Source of the DNA: a virus
IMG/VR virus record: IMGVR_UViG_3300041955_000551
Span: 1-37,923 of that record
DNA: 37,923 nt
Direction: 5' to 3' (one strand)
Of the stretch, positions 29,133 through 36,963 are shown piece by piece. Numbering within the stretch: position 1 is the first letter of the stretch; every line of letters starts with the position of its first letter. The notes under the pieces are model-generated. The model worked only from the letters and a program-made list of their open reading frames with translations, had not been told where the DNA came from and ran no database searches. The position numbers were made by a program, and so were the translations under genes.

Positions 29133-29567
29133 ATGCCAAAATACGCGCCTCAAGCTGAGGCCCAGGCCAAGCAACAGCTTCCAATCAACATTTTGGCGCT
29201 CAACAACAAGCTGGCGCCGCTCAAGATAACCGCCGAGCTGGGCGGCAAGACCAAGCGCCGCACGGCCGACCCCAAGACCGGCAAAGATCTGTCGGGTTGC
29301 GAGGCGTTCCAGAAGATCGAATTTTCCGGGGCCCTCTCGGAGCGAGACGAGGTCCATCACGGCAATGTGGATCCCGATTATCGCGCGTACGTGGAGAGCA
29401 AGGATCCGACCGTGGCGGCCGCGGGCAAGCTCCATGACGCCGGCGCCGCCTACGACGCACACTCCGATTTTCATCCGAAGTCAAAAGACCGGACGCCGGT
29501 CTGGTATTACGAGCAGCATCCCGTCGAGCTCAACCAGTTCATCGTGAGTCTGATTGCCGCGCTCTAA
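29133..29567 (+). CDS. Conserved-looking protein, unknown function
   Basis: This 144-residue protein starts at ATG 29133 behind GGAGTTAGTTCCA. It is highly charged, unlike its structural neighbours, with APLKITAELGGKTKRRTADPKTGKDL, then an acidic stretch (SERDEVHHGNVDPDY) and a helical end. It may be a regulator or assembly factor. No family is recognised. Confidence 0.6.
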   Translation: MPKYAPQAEAQAKQQLPINILALNNKLAPLKITAELGGKTKRRTADPKTGKDLSGCEAFQKIEFSGALSERDEVHHGNVDPDYRAYVESKDPTVAAAGKLHDAGAAYDAHSDFHPKSKDRTPVWYYEQHPVELNQFIVSLIAAL

Positions 29568-29573
29568 CAGTGA

Positions 29574-29654
29574 GGAGTGGGGAGTGGGGAGCGGGGAGCG
29601 AAAACCCGCGCCGGAGCTTCTTGCTCTCCACTCCCCACTCTCCACTCCCCGCTC
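29574..29654. repeat. GAGTGGGG-type repeats in inverted array
   Basis: Tandem GGAGTGG units on the left face complementary CCACTCC units on the right, with a 35-nt middle part, so the region can fold into a long hairpin. Such GGAGTGGGGAGTGG runs are known as host dispersed repeats. The gap 29568-29702 holds no gene. Confidence 0.7.
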
Positions 29655-29702
29655 AAATCTTTTCCAATTCGCACGTCGGTTTCTGACACCAGGAGTTAAT
29701 CC

Positions 29703-30149
29703 GTGAATCTTCGTGGATTCGTCAACATCGCCCAGGGCTCGCTGACGTCGGGGACCACGTACAACCTCCTCGTCGGAGCGGCCCCCGCTCAACAGCGGGT
29801 CGCGGTCACCGGGTTCGGCATCTTCGGTGCGTATAACGCGGCGGCCACTCCCGGCTTGCTTCAGTTCGCCAAGGCAGCCTCGGCCGGGTCCGGCGGTACC
29901 GCCGTCACCCCGCTCCCGCTCGAGCCGGAGTGCACCGAGACGTTCCAATCGACGTGGGCGACGCAACCCTCGAGCGCTCCGTCGTCGATCGTCGTGTTCG
30001 ATTCACGCGAAGTGAATCCGCAGCTCGGTTTGACCGAGTATTTCCCACTCGGCGATGAGATCTACATCAAGGGCGGCGGGTTCTTCGTGATTCAGTTCAC
30101 GCCGCAAGTCACCTGCAATTACTCGGGCTGGATCCGGATCAACGAATAA
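29703..30149 (+). CDS. Putative structural protein
   Basis: This 148-residue protein starts at GTG 29703 behind CAGGAGTTAATCC. It is strand-rich (QRVAVTGFGIFGAYNAAATP, then DEIYIKGGGFFVIQFTPQVTCNYSGWIRINE), like small single-domain capsid or tail decoration proteins. Two host-type repeats flank the gene. Confidence 0.65.
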   Translation: MNLRGFVNIAQGSLTSGTTYNLLVGAAPAQQRVAVTGFGIFGAYNAAATPGLLQFAKAASAGSGGTAVTPLPLEPECTETFQSTWATQPSSAPSSIVVFDSREVNPQLGLTEYFPLGDEIYIKGGGFFVIQFTPQVTCNYSGWIRINE

Positions 30150-30154
30150 GGCGG

Positions 30155-30244
30155 TGATGGGTGGCGGGTGGCGAGTGGCGGGCAAATACAGCCGCCTCCG
30201 CGAGCGATTGTTTTAACCCTGCACCCTCCACCCTCCACCCTCCA
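30155..30244. repeat. GGTGGCGGGTGGCG / CACCCTCCACC repeats
   Basis: A run of GTGGCGG units (30155-30183) and a run of CACCCTC units (about 30220-30244) lie around a short unique core. Both are host-type dispersed runs. The second ends on the start codon of the next gene, which therefore has no ribosome binding site. Confidence 0.65.
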
Positions 30245-30246
30245 CC

Positions 30247-31227
30247 ATGGAAGCGGAGCGAAGACGTCGCCGTGCGCTCGAGTTCGATGGTGTGCCGCCG
30301 CCGGCGGCCGGGAAGGTTGGACACCTCGGTTTCGTGCCAGTCGTCGCGAGGCGCCGGCCTCGGCGAGCCTCGATCTTCTCGCCGGCCCGCACCGCCGGCG
30401 GCGAGGCCGGTCACCTCGCGCTCAAGCCGGTCATCGCGCCGCGGCAGCCGCGGCGGTCGATGGTCGTCACCGAGCAGCTCGCCAAGTCGCCGGCTGCCGC
30501 GCAGCCTCCGATCTTGGCGCTCAAGCCAGTCACCCCATTTAGGCGGCCGCGGAAAGCGACCCTCTCGATCGAGCAGCTCGCCAAAGTCCCAGCGCAGCCT
30601 CCTCTGGTACCACTGCGTCCCTTTTTCCCAGGGAAGCGGCCGCGGCGGGCGATCGTCGTGCCCGAAATCCTGGGCAAGACGCCGGCGGCTCCCCAGCCTC
30701 CGCTGCTGCGTTTCGTCGCGGCCCGGCGGGCCGAGCGGGTGCGACGGGCCCAGGTCTCCAGCGGGCAGATCCCGCCGGCGGTGCAGGCTTTGACGCTCCG
30801 GGAGGCTGTTGTCGCATGGCTGAACTCGCTGAGCGCGCTCACGGCGGTCGTTGGGACTCGGATTTACTTCGAGGATCCGAGCCAGATGGGCCTCTACCCA
30901 TGTGTGACGGTCCAGGTGACCGATCGGTCGTGGGGCCGCAACCTGGCCGGTGCCGATGGTACCTCGACCGCGACGGTGGAAATCGACGGGCTAGCCCTAA
31001 GTGAGAGCACGTGCATCGCGATCGCAGAGGTCGTGCGCAATAACTTCGACGGGTTCCGTGGCTTGCAATCGGGCGTGCCGATCCTCTGGCAGAAATACCT
31101 CGATGAGAGTGATGAGACGACCGAGCCGCCGGACGGCTCTGATCAGTGGGTCTACCACGCGATTATCAAATATCGCATCAGGCACCGCGTTCCCTTCCCC
31201 ACTTCGGTAACGCAAACAAACGTCTGA
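30247..31227 (+). CDS. Tail terminator-like protein with N-terminal Pro/Arg 31-residue repeats
   Basis: The C-terminal half of this 326-residue protein (about 185-315; LTLREAVVAWLNSLSAL...GTRIYFEDP, YPCVTVQVTDRS, DGSDQWVYHAIIKYRIRHRV) fits the DUF3168/tail-completion type. The first 160 residues are about five units of 31-33 residues with core RRPRRA..VxxEQLAKxPAAxPPLLALKPV. The repeats are very basic and proline-rich. The start at ATG 30247 follows a run of host repeats with no ribosome binding site; a shorter start could make only the terminator domain. Confidence 0.7.
   Translation: MEAERRRRRALEFDGVPPPAAGKVGHLGFVPVVARRRPRRASIFSPARTAGGEAGHLALKPVIAPRQPRRSMVVTEQLAKSPAAAQPPILALKPVTPFRRPRKATLSIEQLAKVPAQPPLVPLRPFFPGKRPRRAIVVPEILGKTPAAPQPPLLRFVAARRAERVRRAQVSSGQIPPAVQALTLREAVVAWLNSLSALTAVVGTRIYFEDPSQMGLYPCVTVQVTDRSWGRNLAGADGTSTATVEIDGLALSESTCIAIAEVVRNNFDGFRGLQSGVPILWQKYLDESDETTEPPDGSDQWVYHAIIKYRIRHRVPFPTSVTQTNV
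30259..30729 (+). repeat. About five coding repeats of 31-33 codons
   Basis: Units inside the 30247 gene, anchored on RRPRRA, EQLAK and ALKPV. They are diverged at the DNA level. The period equals that of the repeats at 35451-36008. Confidence 0.7.
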
Positions 31228-31239
31228 GGGTCATCTGCC

Positions 31240-31656
31240 ATGGCAGTCAATGTAGGGCAAGGGACAATCTTAAAGGTCACGATTTCGAGCACCCTCACGG
31301 CGGTGTTCCAGCTCCTCGAGGTCGATGGTCCCGGGGCCGAAATTGGCACGAAGGAAACCACGAATTTGGGGAGCACGGTCAAGACGTTTCGTGCTCAGCT
31401 TCCGGATCCGGGCGAGCTCTCGTTCACAGTACAGTACGATCCGAGCGATACGACGACGACTCAGGCTCTTCAGACGATGGTGATGACGTGGCCGCAAGCG
31501 GCGGTTGTGTGGAATTTGATCTTCAACACGTCGCCGTCGCACTCCTGGGCCTTTTCGGCGATCTTGACCGGGTTCAAGCCGAAGGGGATGAACGAGGATG
31601 ACAACCTCGAAGCCGACCTCAAGTTGAAGCTCACGGGCGCCATCACGTTTACTTGA
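31240..31656 (+). CDS. Major tail tube protein
   Basis: This 138-residue protein starts at ATG 31240. TISSTLTAVFQLLEVDGPGAEIGTKETTNL and PDPGELSFTVQYDPSDTTTTQAL match the lambda gpV-like tube proteins, which stack as hexamers to form the tail tube. The position before the frameshifted chaperone pair and the tape measure fits. Confidence 0.88.
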   Translation: MAVNVGQGTILKVTISSTLTAVFQLLEVDGPGAEIGTKETTNLGSTVKTFRAQLPDPGELSFTVQYDPSDTTTTQALQTMVMTWPQAAVVWNLIFNTSPSHSWAFSAILTGFKPKGMNEDDNLEADLKLKLTGAITFT

Positions 31657-31679
31657 TGATTCATTCATTGTCGTCTGTT

Positions 31680-31709
31680 GCTCCGCGAAAGAATTCCCTT
31701 TCGCGGAGC
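31680..31709. repeat. Perfect 12-bp hairpin, host-type repeat
   Basis: GCTCCGCGAAAG (31680-31691) and CTTTCGCGGAGC (31698-31709) with a 6-nt loop. The pattern recurs widely in planctomycete genomes as far as I recall. Being between the tube gene and the chaperone gene, it could cap the very abundant tube transcript. Confidence 0.75.
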
Positions 31710-31742
31710 GAAAGGCGACGGTAACCACGCCCCCGGGTGCCC

Positions 31743-32216
31743 ATGAACCTCCGCGACCAAATCCTTGCTGCCGAAGATCGCAAGATCGTTTCTGTCGATG
31801 TCCCGGAATGGGGAATCACAGTCCACGTGCGCACGATGTCCGCCTCGGAGCGCGATCGTTTTGAGGAAGTGCAGATCCGCCAGAAGTGGCAAGACCTGCG
31901 CGCTCGCCTGGCCGTGGCCACGCTCTGCACCGAGGAAGGTGAGCTCATTTTCAGCGAGCCCGACGTCGCCGAGGTCGCCAGCAAGAACGGCCATGCGCTC
32001 GATCGGATCTTCGCGGTGTCGAGCAAGCTCAACCATCTGACTGCGGAGGACGTGGCCGAGCTAAAAAAAAACTCCGAGGAAATCCGCTCCTCCGGTTCGA
32101 GCTCAAGCTTGCGCTCGCCCTCGGCATGTCCCGGAAACGGTTGCTCCGAGAGCTCGATTCCGAGGAACTCAGTCTCTGGCTCGCATACGACGGTCTCGAC
32201 GGGATCCCGGACCTGA
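31743..32216 (+). CDS. Tail assembly chaperone, gpG-like
   Basis: The zero-frame product has 157 residues starting at ATG 31743. MNLRDQILAAEDRKIVSVDVPEWGITVHVRTM, SASERDRFEEVQ and DRIFAVSSKLNHLTAEDVAELKKN are typical of gpG-type chaperones. Past residue 108 the sequence becomes a Ser-rich tail, as expected if it is only the unshifted end. It coats the tape measure with the frameshifted gpGT form. Confidence 0.85.
   Translation: MNLRDQILAAEDRKIVSVDVPEWGITVHVRTMSASERDRFEEVQIRQKWQDLRARLAVATLCTEEGELIFSEPDVAEVASKNGHALDRIFAVSSKLNHLTAEDVAELKKNSEEIRSSGSSSSLRSPSACPGNGCSESSIPRNSVSGSHTTVSTGSRT
32063..32072 (+). promoter_or_regulatory. Slippery site for -1 frameshifting
   Basis: Nine A residues followed by C. 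In frame it reads CTA AAA AAA AAC, containing the classic heptamer A AAA AAC at 32066-32072. A -1 slip continues into the frame that ends at 32407. Confidence 0.85.
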
Positions 32217-32407
32217 ACTGGAGCGCCGCGCGCATCTGTGCGACGACGGTGGCGGCGCTCACGGGGCGGAAGTCGAGCCTCTGGGATCACATGCCGCGGC
32301 AGAAGGAGAGCCGGGCGTTGCCGGCTGAGGAAGGCCTGCGAGTGATGCAGGCGATTGCGATCCATCACAACGCTAGAGTAGCCGTCACGAGTCACGCCCC
32401 GGCGTGA
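32072..32407 (+). CDS. Tail assembly chaperone, gpT part of gpGT (after -1 frameshift)
   Basis: About 111 residues in the -1 frame after the slippery site. RFELKLALALGMSRKRLLRELDSEELSLWLAYDGLDGIPDL is a clear match to the 'LAlaLGmtv.eL...ls..ELteW.ayy' pattern of gpT-type extensions. It has no own start with a ribosome binding site, so it is made as a fusion to the gpG protein. The ratio of the two products is set by the slip rate. Confidence 0.85.
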   Translation, partial: LRGNPLLRFELKLALALGMSRKRLLRELDSEELSLWLAYDGLDGIPDLNWSAARICATTVAALTGRKSSLWDHMPRQKESRALPAEEGLRVMQAIAIHHNARVAVTSHAPA

Positions 32408-32461
32408 CGTTTTTGTTGGAGTCTGATCAGTATAAGGAGGCGGACCGATGGCGACAATCGG

Positions 32462-33937
32462 TTGGATAAAATCGGTATAGCGGCGGACACCAAGCCGCTT
32501 GAGGCCAACGTCAAGCAGGCCGAGGGCGTCGTCGAGGGGTTCAAGAGCAACCTCCTCGCGATGGGTGCGGCGGCCGGCGCTGCGTTTCTTTCGTTCGAGG
32601 CGATCAAGGGCCTTTATGAGTGGGTCAAGGGCGCGGGCGAGGCGATCAACCAGGCTCGGGTCATGGCCGATCGCGTCGGGATGAGCAGCGAGGCTTTTAA
32701 TAAGCTCTCCTATGCCGCCACCGCGGCCGGCATCGATGAAGGCACCTTCGCGATGTCCGTTGAGCAGATGAATAAGCGCCTCGGCGAGCTTGCCGTCGAG
32801 GGCACCGGGCCCGCGGCCGACGCGTTGAAGCGTTTCGGCCTCAGCGCCCGCCAGCTCGCCGAGCAGGGGCCGGAGGCCAGCTTCGAGAAATTGGTCGGCG
32901 TGCTGGGCAGCATCAAGAATCCGGCCGAGAGAGCGGCTGTGGCCATGGACCTCTTCGGCAAATCCGGTCAGGCGATACTCAACCTCGCCGAGAAGGGGCC
33001 GGGCGGCCTCAAAGAGTTAGAGGAAGAGGCCCAGAAATTGGGTATCGCGACGAGCAACGTCGACGCCGAAAAGGTCCGCGAAGCGGAACATGCCTGGAAT
33101 CAGATCTGGACCGCAGTGCAGGGTCTGGGGCGCACGATCGCCGTTGAGCTCGCGCCCCATATCGCTTATGTCGCCGACGCGTTTAGCGACTGGGTCAAGC
33201 GGTCCAATGGTTTCGCGGTGATCGGGAGTGCCATTCACGATTTCGTGCTCAAGCCAATTTACATCGTGGCTGATGTGGTCAAGTTCGTGGAGTCGGCACT
33301 GCTGAGCCTCGGTGCAGCCGGGGTGCAGGCTTTCGCCGATCTGGCGAAGGGCGCAGCGGGATTTTCCGCGGCCATTAGCGGCCAGGGGAAGGCAGCGGGC
33401 GCAGGCGCACGCAAAGGCCATTGGGGCGGCCCTGATTGGGGGGCAATCTTGGGCGACGGTGCCGCCCCAGCGGCCGAGGCAAAGCAGCCGGGGAAATCGG
33501 GCTTCCTCGAGGGTTGGGCGGACGCTCTTCAGAAAAAATCCGACGAGATGCAGGCCCACGCGTTCAAGCTATGGAACGAGATCGGGAAGGGCCTCGACGA
33601 TGTCACCAAGGGTGCGGAGGATCGCGCCAAGGCCGCGGCCGATCGTAGTGCCGCTTTCCGCGCTCCGGGCGCTCTCTCTCCGCTCGAGCCGCCCAAGGCA
33701 AAGCCCAAGGAAAAAGAATTTGCCGGCGCTTTCACGCTGGGCTCAAAGGAAGCCTACTCGGCGATCGTGCAGTCGCGCGGCCAGTTTCTCTCGCAAAACG
33801 ACGCCAAGGTCACCGCGAAGAACACCGGCGAGGCGGCGGCCGAGCTCAAGGGGCACACGGCGATTCTGACGAAGATCGCCGCCGGCCTGGATCGCGCCGG
33901 CGGCGGGAATCTCGCGACGTCAGTGCACAACCACTAG
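32462..33937 (+). CDS. Tail tape measure protein
   Basis: This 491-residue protein is helical, with a membrane-like stretch (LLAMGAAAGAAFLSF), a GMSSEAFNKLSYAATAAG segment and AERAAVAMDLFGKSGQAIL, all typical of tape measures. It sets tail length. The frame opens with TTG 32462. A far better start, TAAGGAGGCGGACCG followed by ATG 32448, is out of frame by one base and stops after 10 codons (MATIGWIKSV). One lost base near 32460 would explain this. The length is short for a tape measure, which suggests a short tail. Confidence 0.85.
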   Translation: MDKIGIAADTKPLEANVKQAEGVVEGFKSNLLAMGAAAGAAFLSFEAIKGLYEWVKGAGEAINQARVMADRVGMSSEAFNKLSYAATAAGIDEGTFAMSVEQMNKRLGELAVEGTGPAADALKRFGLSARQLAEQGPEASFEKLVGVLGSIKNPAERAAVAMDLFGKSGQAILNLAEKGPGGLKELEEEAQKLGIATSNVDAEKVREAEHAWNQIWTAVQGLGRTIAVELAPHIAYVADAFSDWVKRSNGFAVIGSAIHDFVLKPIYIVADVVKFVESALLSLGAAGVQAFADLAKGAAGFSAAISGQGKAAGAGARKGHWGGPDWGAILGDGAAPAAEAKQPGKSGFLEGWADALQKKSDEMQAHAFKLWNEIGKGLDDVTKGAEDRAKAAADRSAAFRAPGALSPLEPPKAKPKEKEFAGAFTLGSKEAYSAIVQSRGQFLSQNDAKVTAKNTGEAAAELKGHTAILTKIAAGLDRAGGGNLATSVHNH

Positions 33938-34888
33938 ATGGCTATCGTCGCCGTCAACGAGATTTTCGAGGAGCGCACCGCCCGGTGGTCGGCCACCGAG
34001 GGGCGGCAATACACGCGCGTTTTCCGCGTGCTGAGCAACTCGATCTATGACGGGCCCAACACGGCGATCCAGGCCGTGGGCATCAACCGGGGCGACCCAT
34101 ACTCCGTCGTCAGCTTGATCGAGAGCGACCCGAATTCTTATTGCACCAATATCAGCGCGGTGCAGGAGGAGGGCGACCAGCTCGGGTACCTCGTTACGGT
34201 CGAGTACACCTGGTACAACCCGAACTATGCGGGCGGCGGTCCGAGTCAAAACCCGCTGCTCATCCCGATCGATGTGACGTGGAGTTTTCGGGCCCAAGAG
34301 AAGGTCGCTGAGTATGACATCAACGGCAATCCGATCCTGAACACGGCGTCTGATCCGTTTGACCCGCCTCTCGTAAAGGACGATCCACGTCCCCAGCTTA
34401 CCGTGGTGCGGAATGAGGCCGTCTACAACTTGTCCCAGGCGTATTCTTACCGAAACGCGATCAACTCGGATAGTTTTGCGACCTTCGATCCCACGATGGC
34501 GCGTGTGATTCAGATCGGCAGTAAGTCGGCTTGGCATCAGGACTGCGGCTGGTACTGGGTCGTGACCTACGAATTTGAGTTTGCTCCTCCCAGCGGGCCC
34601 GGCGATCCGGGCGGTTATAACCCGCTGGTTTTGAACCAGGGCATGCGGAAGATCAGCCAGAGCACGAATCTGCCGGTGCCGATCGTGCTGAATGGTGTAC
34701 CTGTATCAAAGCCCATGCGGCTCACCAAACAGGGTTATCTCTGTAAGCCCAGCGACCCCACGTACTGGCTCCAGTTTCAGATCTATCCGGCGCTGCCGTT
34801 CGGCGTGTTCGGCTTCGACCCGGTGGCGCTGGCCGGACAGCGCAGCGGGTTCAATACGGGGTTTGGCGACCAGAACTTCAACGATTAA
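33938..34888 (+). CDS. Tail tip or baseplate protein, unknown family
   Basis: This 316-residue protein starts at ATG 33938, directly after the tape measure stop. It is mainly strands with many aromatic residues (RQYTRVFRVLSNSIYDGPNTA, YLVTVEYTWYNPNYAGGG, WHQDCGWYWVVTYEFEFAPP). Its place after the tape measure is that of distal tail proteins. The stop overlaps the next start (TAATG). Confidence 0.75.
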   Translation: MAIVAVNEIFEERTARWSATEGRQYTRVFRVLSNSIYDGPNTAIQAVGINRGDPYSVVSLIESDPNSYCTNISAVQEEGDQLGYLVTVEYTWYNPNYAGGGPSQNPLLIPIDVTWSFRAQEKVAEYDINGNPILNTASDPFDPPLVKDDPRPQLTVVRNEAVYNLSQAYSYRNAINSDSFATFDPTMARVIQIGSKSAWHQDCGWYWVVTYEFEFAPPSGPGDPGGYNPLVLNQGMRKISQSTNLPVPIVLNGVPVSKPMRLTKQGYLCKPSDPTYWLQFQIYPALPFGVFGFDPVALAGQRSGFNTGFGDQNFND

Positions 34889-35328
34889 TGGGCATCTATC
34901 GCGCCGACCAGACTTTCGCCGACCGCCCGGTCCAGATCTCGCAGCGGCTGCTCAACGAGATCGTCCGCGCTGCGCGTCGATCGACCGAGGCCTGGCCGTT
35001 CTCTCAGGACCGCGGGATCGGGCACGATCGCGGCATGCCTGGGTCTACGGCAGGGCCCATGGGTATGTGCACGCCTGGCATCGTCACGACGCCAATTACG
35101 GTTTGCACCATTGCGAGCGGCGGTTACGTTCTGGGCCAGGGCATCGTCCAGTTCTATTTCTACGACAACGACAGCGGCTTTTCGAATCCGGTGCAGGTCT
35201 GTACGGACGATTACTCGAACGTGACGGTCTTCAACTGGTACCAGAACAGCGGAACGATTCCGACCGGCAAATCGGTGTGGTGCACGCAGTGGTCGGGGGC
35301 ATGGTGGTTTCTCGGTTCGGATTGTTGA
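34888..35328 (+). CDS. Tail protein, unknown family
   Basis: This 146-residue protein starts at ATG 34888 in the TAATG overlap. It has a helical N-terminus (DRPVQISQRLLNEIVRAARR), then a strand-rich C-terminus with a few Cys residues (MCTPGIVTTPITVCTI, CTQWSGAWWFLGSDC). It is probably a component of the tail tip or fibre attachment. Confidence 0.65.
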   Translation: MGIYRADQTFADRPVQISQRLLNEIVRAARRSTEAWPFSQDRGIGHDRGMPGSTAGPMGMCTPGIVTTPITVCTIASGGYVLGQGIVQFYFYDNDSGFSNPVQVCTDDYSNVTVFNWYQNSGTIPTGKSVWCTQWSGAWWFLGSDC

Positions 35329-35342
35329 GGTTGGATCTCTGA

Positions 35343-36953
35343 TTGCCAATCCAACAAAACAACCCGATATCCCCGAACGGTGGGGGTTCGGGCACTGCGA
35401 CCGGTACCGCGTCGGCTCATGCGCGCAGCCGGTTCGTCCAGCATCAGGGCCTTCCGCTCGGTCTGCCGAGTGGACTGCCTGGCCGCGGCCTCGTGGTGGC
35501 AGTCCAGCCCGCACGGCGGCCGCGGCCGCCAGCGATCCGGGCTCTGCCTCCGCTGGGTTTGCCGCCGAGTATCGGCCGTGGCGTGGCGGTGCAGGTCCGC
35601 AGCTCGCGGCGGCCAGGCCAGGTCATCGCGCGGGCTTTACCCCCGCACAGTTTGGCGCCGAGCCTCGGCGGCGGTGTGTCGGTGCATGTGCGGTCGGTTC
35701 GCCGGCCGACGCCCATTGCAATCCGGGCCCTGCCTCCGCCGAGCTTGGCGCCGACCACGATTCGCTCGGTCGTCTGGCCGGTGCGGCCGGTGCGGCGGGG
35801 TCGCCTCGTCTTGGCGCGGGCCTTGCCTCCACCGAGCTTGGCGCCGACCACGATTCGCTCGGCCGCCTGGCCGGTGCGATCGGCACCAAGGCCGCGGCCG
35901 GTTCTGGCGCGTGCGCTGCCTCCGCCGAGTTTGCCGCCGAGCCTGGGCACGGGGGTCGCTGCGCATTTGAGAACGGTGGCGCGGACGAAGGCGCTGGCGG
36001 TGCAGACGCCTCCATTCCCTGCCCTGGGCGGGTTCCCGAATGCGCAGGCGGGGGGAGTGCGATTTCTCGGGGTCGGCGGTACCGGCAGCGGCTGCGCCTG
36101 CTGCCCGGGGACGACGTGCCTCGAGTTTTTGGGGTGCAACCAGTCCGCGCTGCAGGGCGTCACCGTCAACGTCTACACCAAGAATGGCGGCACACTGGTC
36201 GCGGGCCCGCTCACTTCGAATTCGTCGGGATTCGTCTGCGCGTCGCTGATGACTGGCTCGTACTATGTGGTGCCGACCGGCACGGCCTGGCCGCTGAATC
36301 TCTACCAGTGGAACCCGACTCAGATCGAGCTGATATCCGGCCGGGCCGTCCTTTGGGGTCCGCCGGTGGTTTCGGGCTACGGCTGTTGCTCGACCGTGAA
36401 TTTCCCGCTGCCCCTGACGCTCTATTTGACCGTGTGCTCGCAGACGTTCACGTTGGTTGCACCGATCGTCAATCACCAGATCCAGGGCTGGGCGCCGATC
36501 GGAGCGACGGCCGACATCACGACCCCCTTTGTCGCTGTTGTCGGCGACCCGCCGGACTGCGACCTCGGCGGCTGGGATGGAGTGACGACCGACGTCCAAA
36601 CGGTTCCATGGGCTGTGCGGCTGTTGTGTCCGTCGGCCACCGGAGATGACGCGACCATGACCGGCCTGGCCGGTGTGTGCGGGATCGGGCATTACAACGG
36701 CCACATCGGTGGCTTCGATGCATTCGCGATCTGTCCGGCCGAGTGTGTGGGCGTGGGGAACGCCTACACTTGCTGTAACGGCGGCGCAGGGCCAGGGCCC
36801 GGCGTTCCATTCGCGCTGACCGGCACGATTGGCGAGGCGGGCGTCAGCCTCAGCGGCACGATGCCAGGCGGCGTGTCGACGAGCTGCGTGCTGCCTCCCG
36901 CGGCGCCGTGGCCGCTGCCGTGTGCCGGCGAGGGAATCCTCGTCACGAACTAA
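35343..36953 (+). CDS. Tail fibre/spike-like protein with six 31-residue repeats and a Cys-rich tip
   Basis: This 536-residue protein starts at TTG 35343 with GAGGTTGGATCTCTGA upstream. Residues 1-36 are a flexible head. Residues 37-222 are six exact-length units of 31 residues, core LPPPSLAP...VxVRSxRRP. After them comes a Cys-rich region: CACCPGTTCLEFLGCNQSAL, an Ig-like module with VTVNVYTKNGGTLVAGPLTSNSSGFVC, and several further Cys pairs (YGCCSTV, YTCCNGG). It is probably the host-binding fibre, with the repeat as shaft and the Cys-rich part as tip. Family is not recognised. Confidence 0.75.
   Translation: MPIQQNNPISPNGGGSGTATGTASAHARSRFVQHQGLPLGLPSGLPGRGLVVAVQPARRPRPPAIRALPPLGLPPSIGRGVAVQVRSSRRPGQVIARALPPHSLAPSLGGGVSVHVRSVRRPTPIAIRALPPPSLAPTTIRSVVWPVRPVRRGRLVLARALPPPSLAPTTIRSAAWPVRSAPRPRPVLARALPPPSLPPSLGTGVAAHLRTVARTKALAVQTPPFPALGGFPNAQAGGVRFLGVGGTGSGCACCPGTTCLEFLGCNQSALQGVTVNVYTKNGGTLVAGPLTSNSSGFVCASLMTGSYYVVPTGTAWPLNLYQWNPTQIELISGRAVLWGPPVVSGYGCCSTVNFPLPLTLYLTVCSQTFTLVAPIVNHQIQGWAPIGATADITTPFVAVVGDPPDCDLGGWDGVTTDVQTVPWAVRLLCPSATGDDATMTGLAGVCGIGHYNGHIGGFDAFAICPAECVGVGNAYTCCNGGAGPGPGVPFALTGTIGEAGVSLSGTMPGGVSTSCVLPPAAPWPLPCAGEGILVTN
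35451..36008 (+). repeat. Six tandem 93-bp coding repeats
   Basis: Six units of 31 codons in the 35343 gene. Units 4 and 5 are nearly identical over about 47 bases (from 35739 and 35832), showing recent copying, while the others have diverged. Confidence 0.85.
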
Positions 36954-36963
36954 ATGTCGGCTG

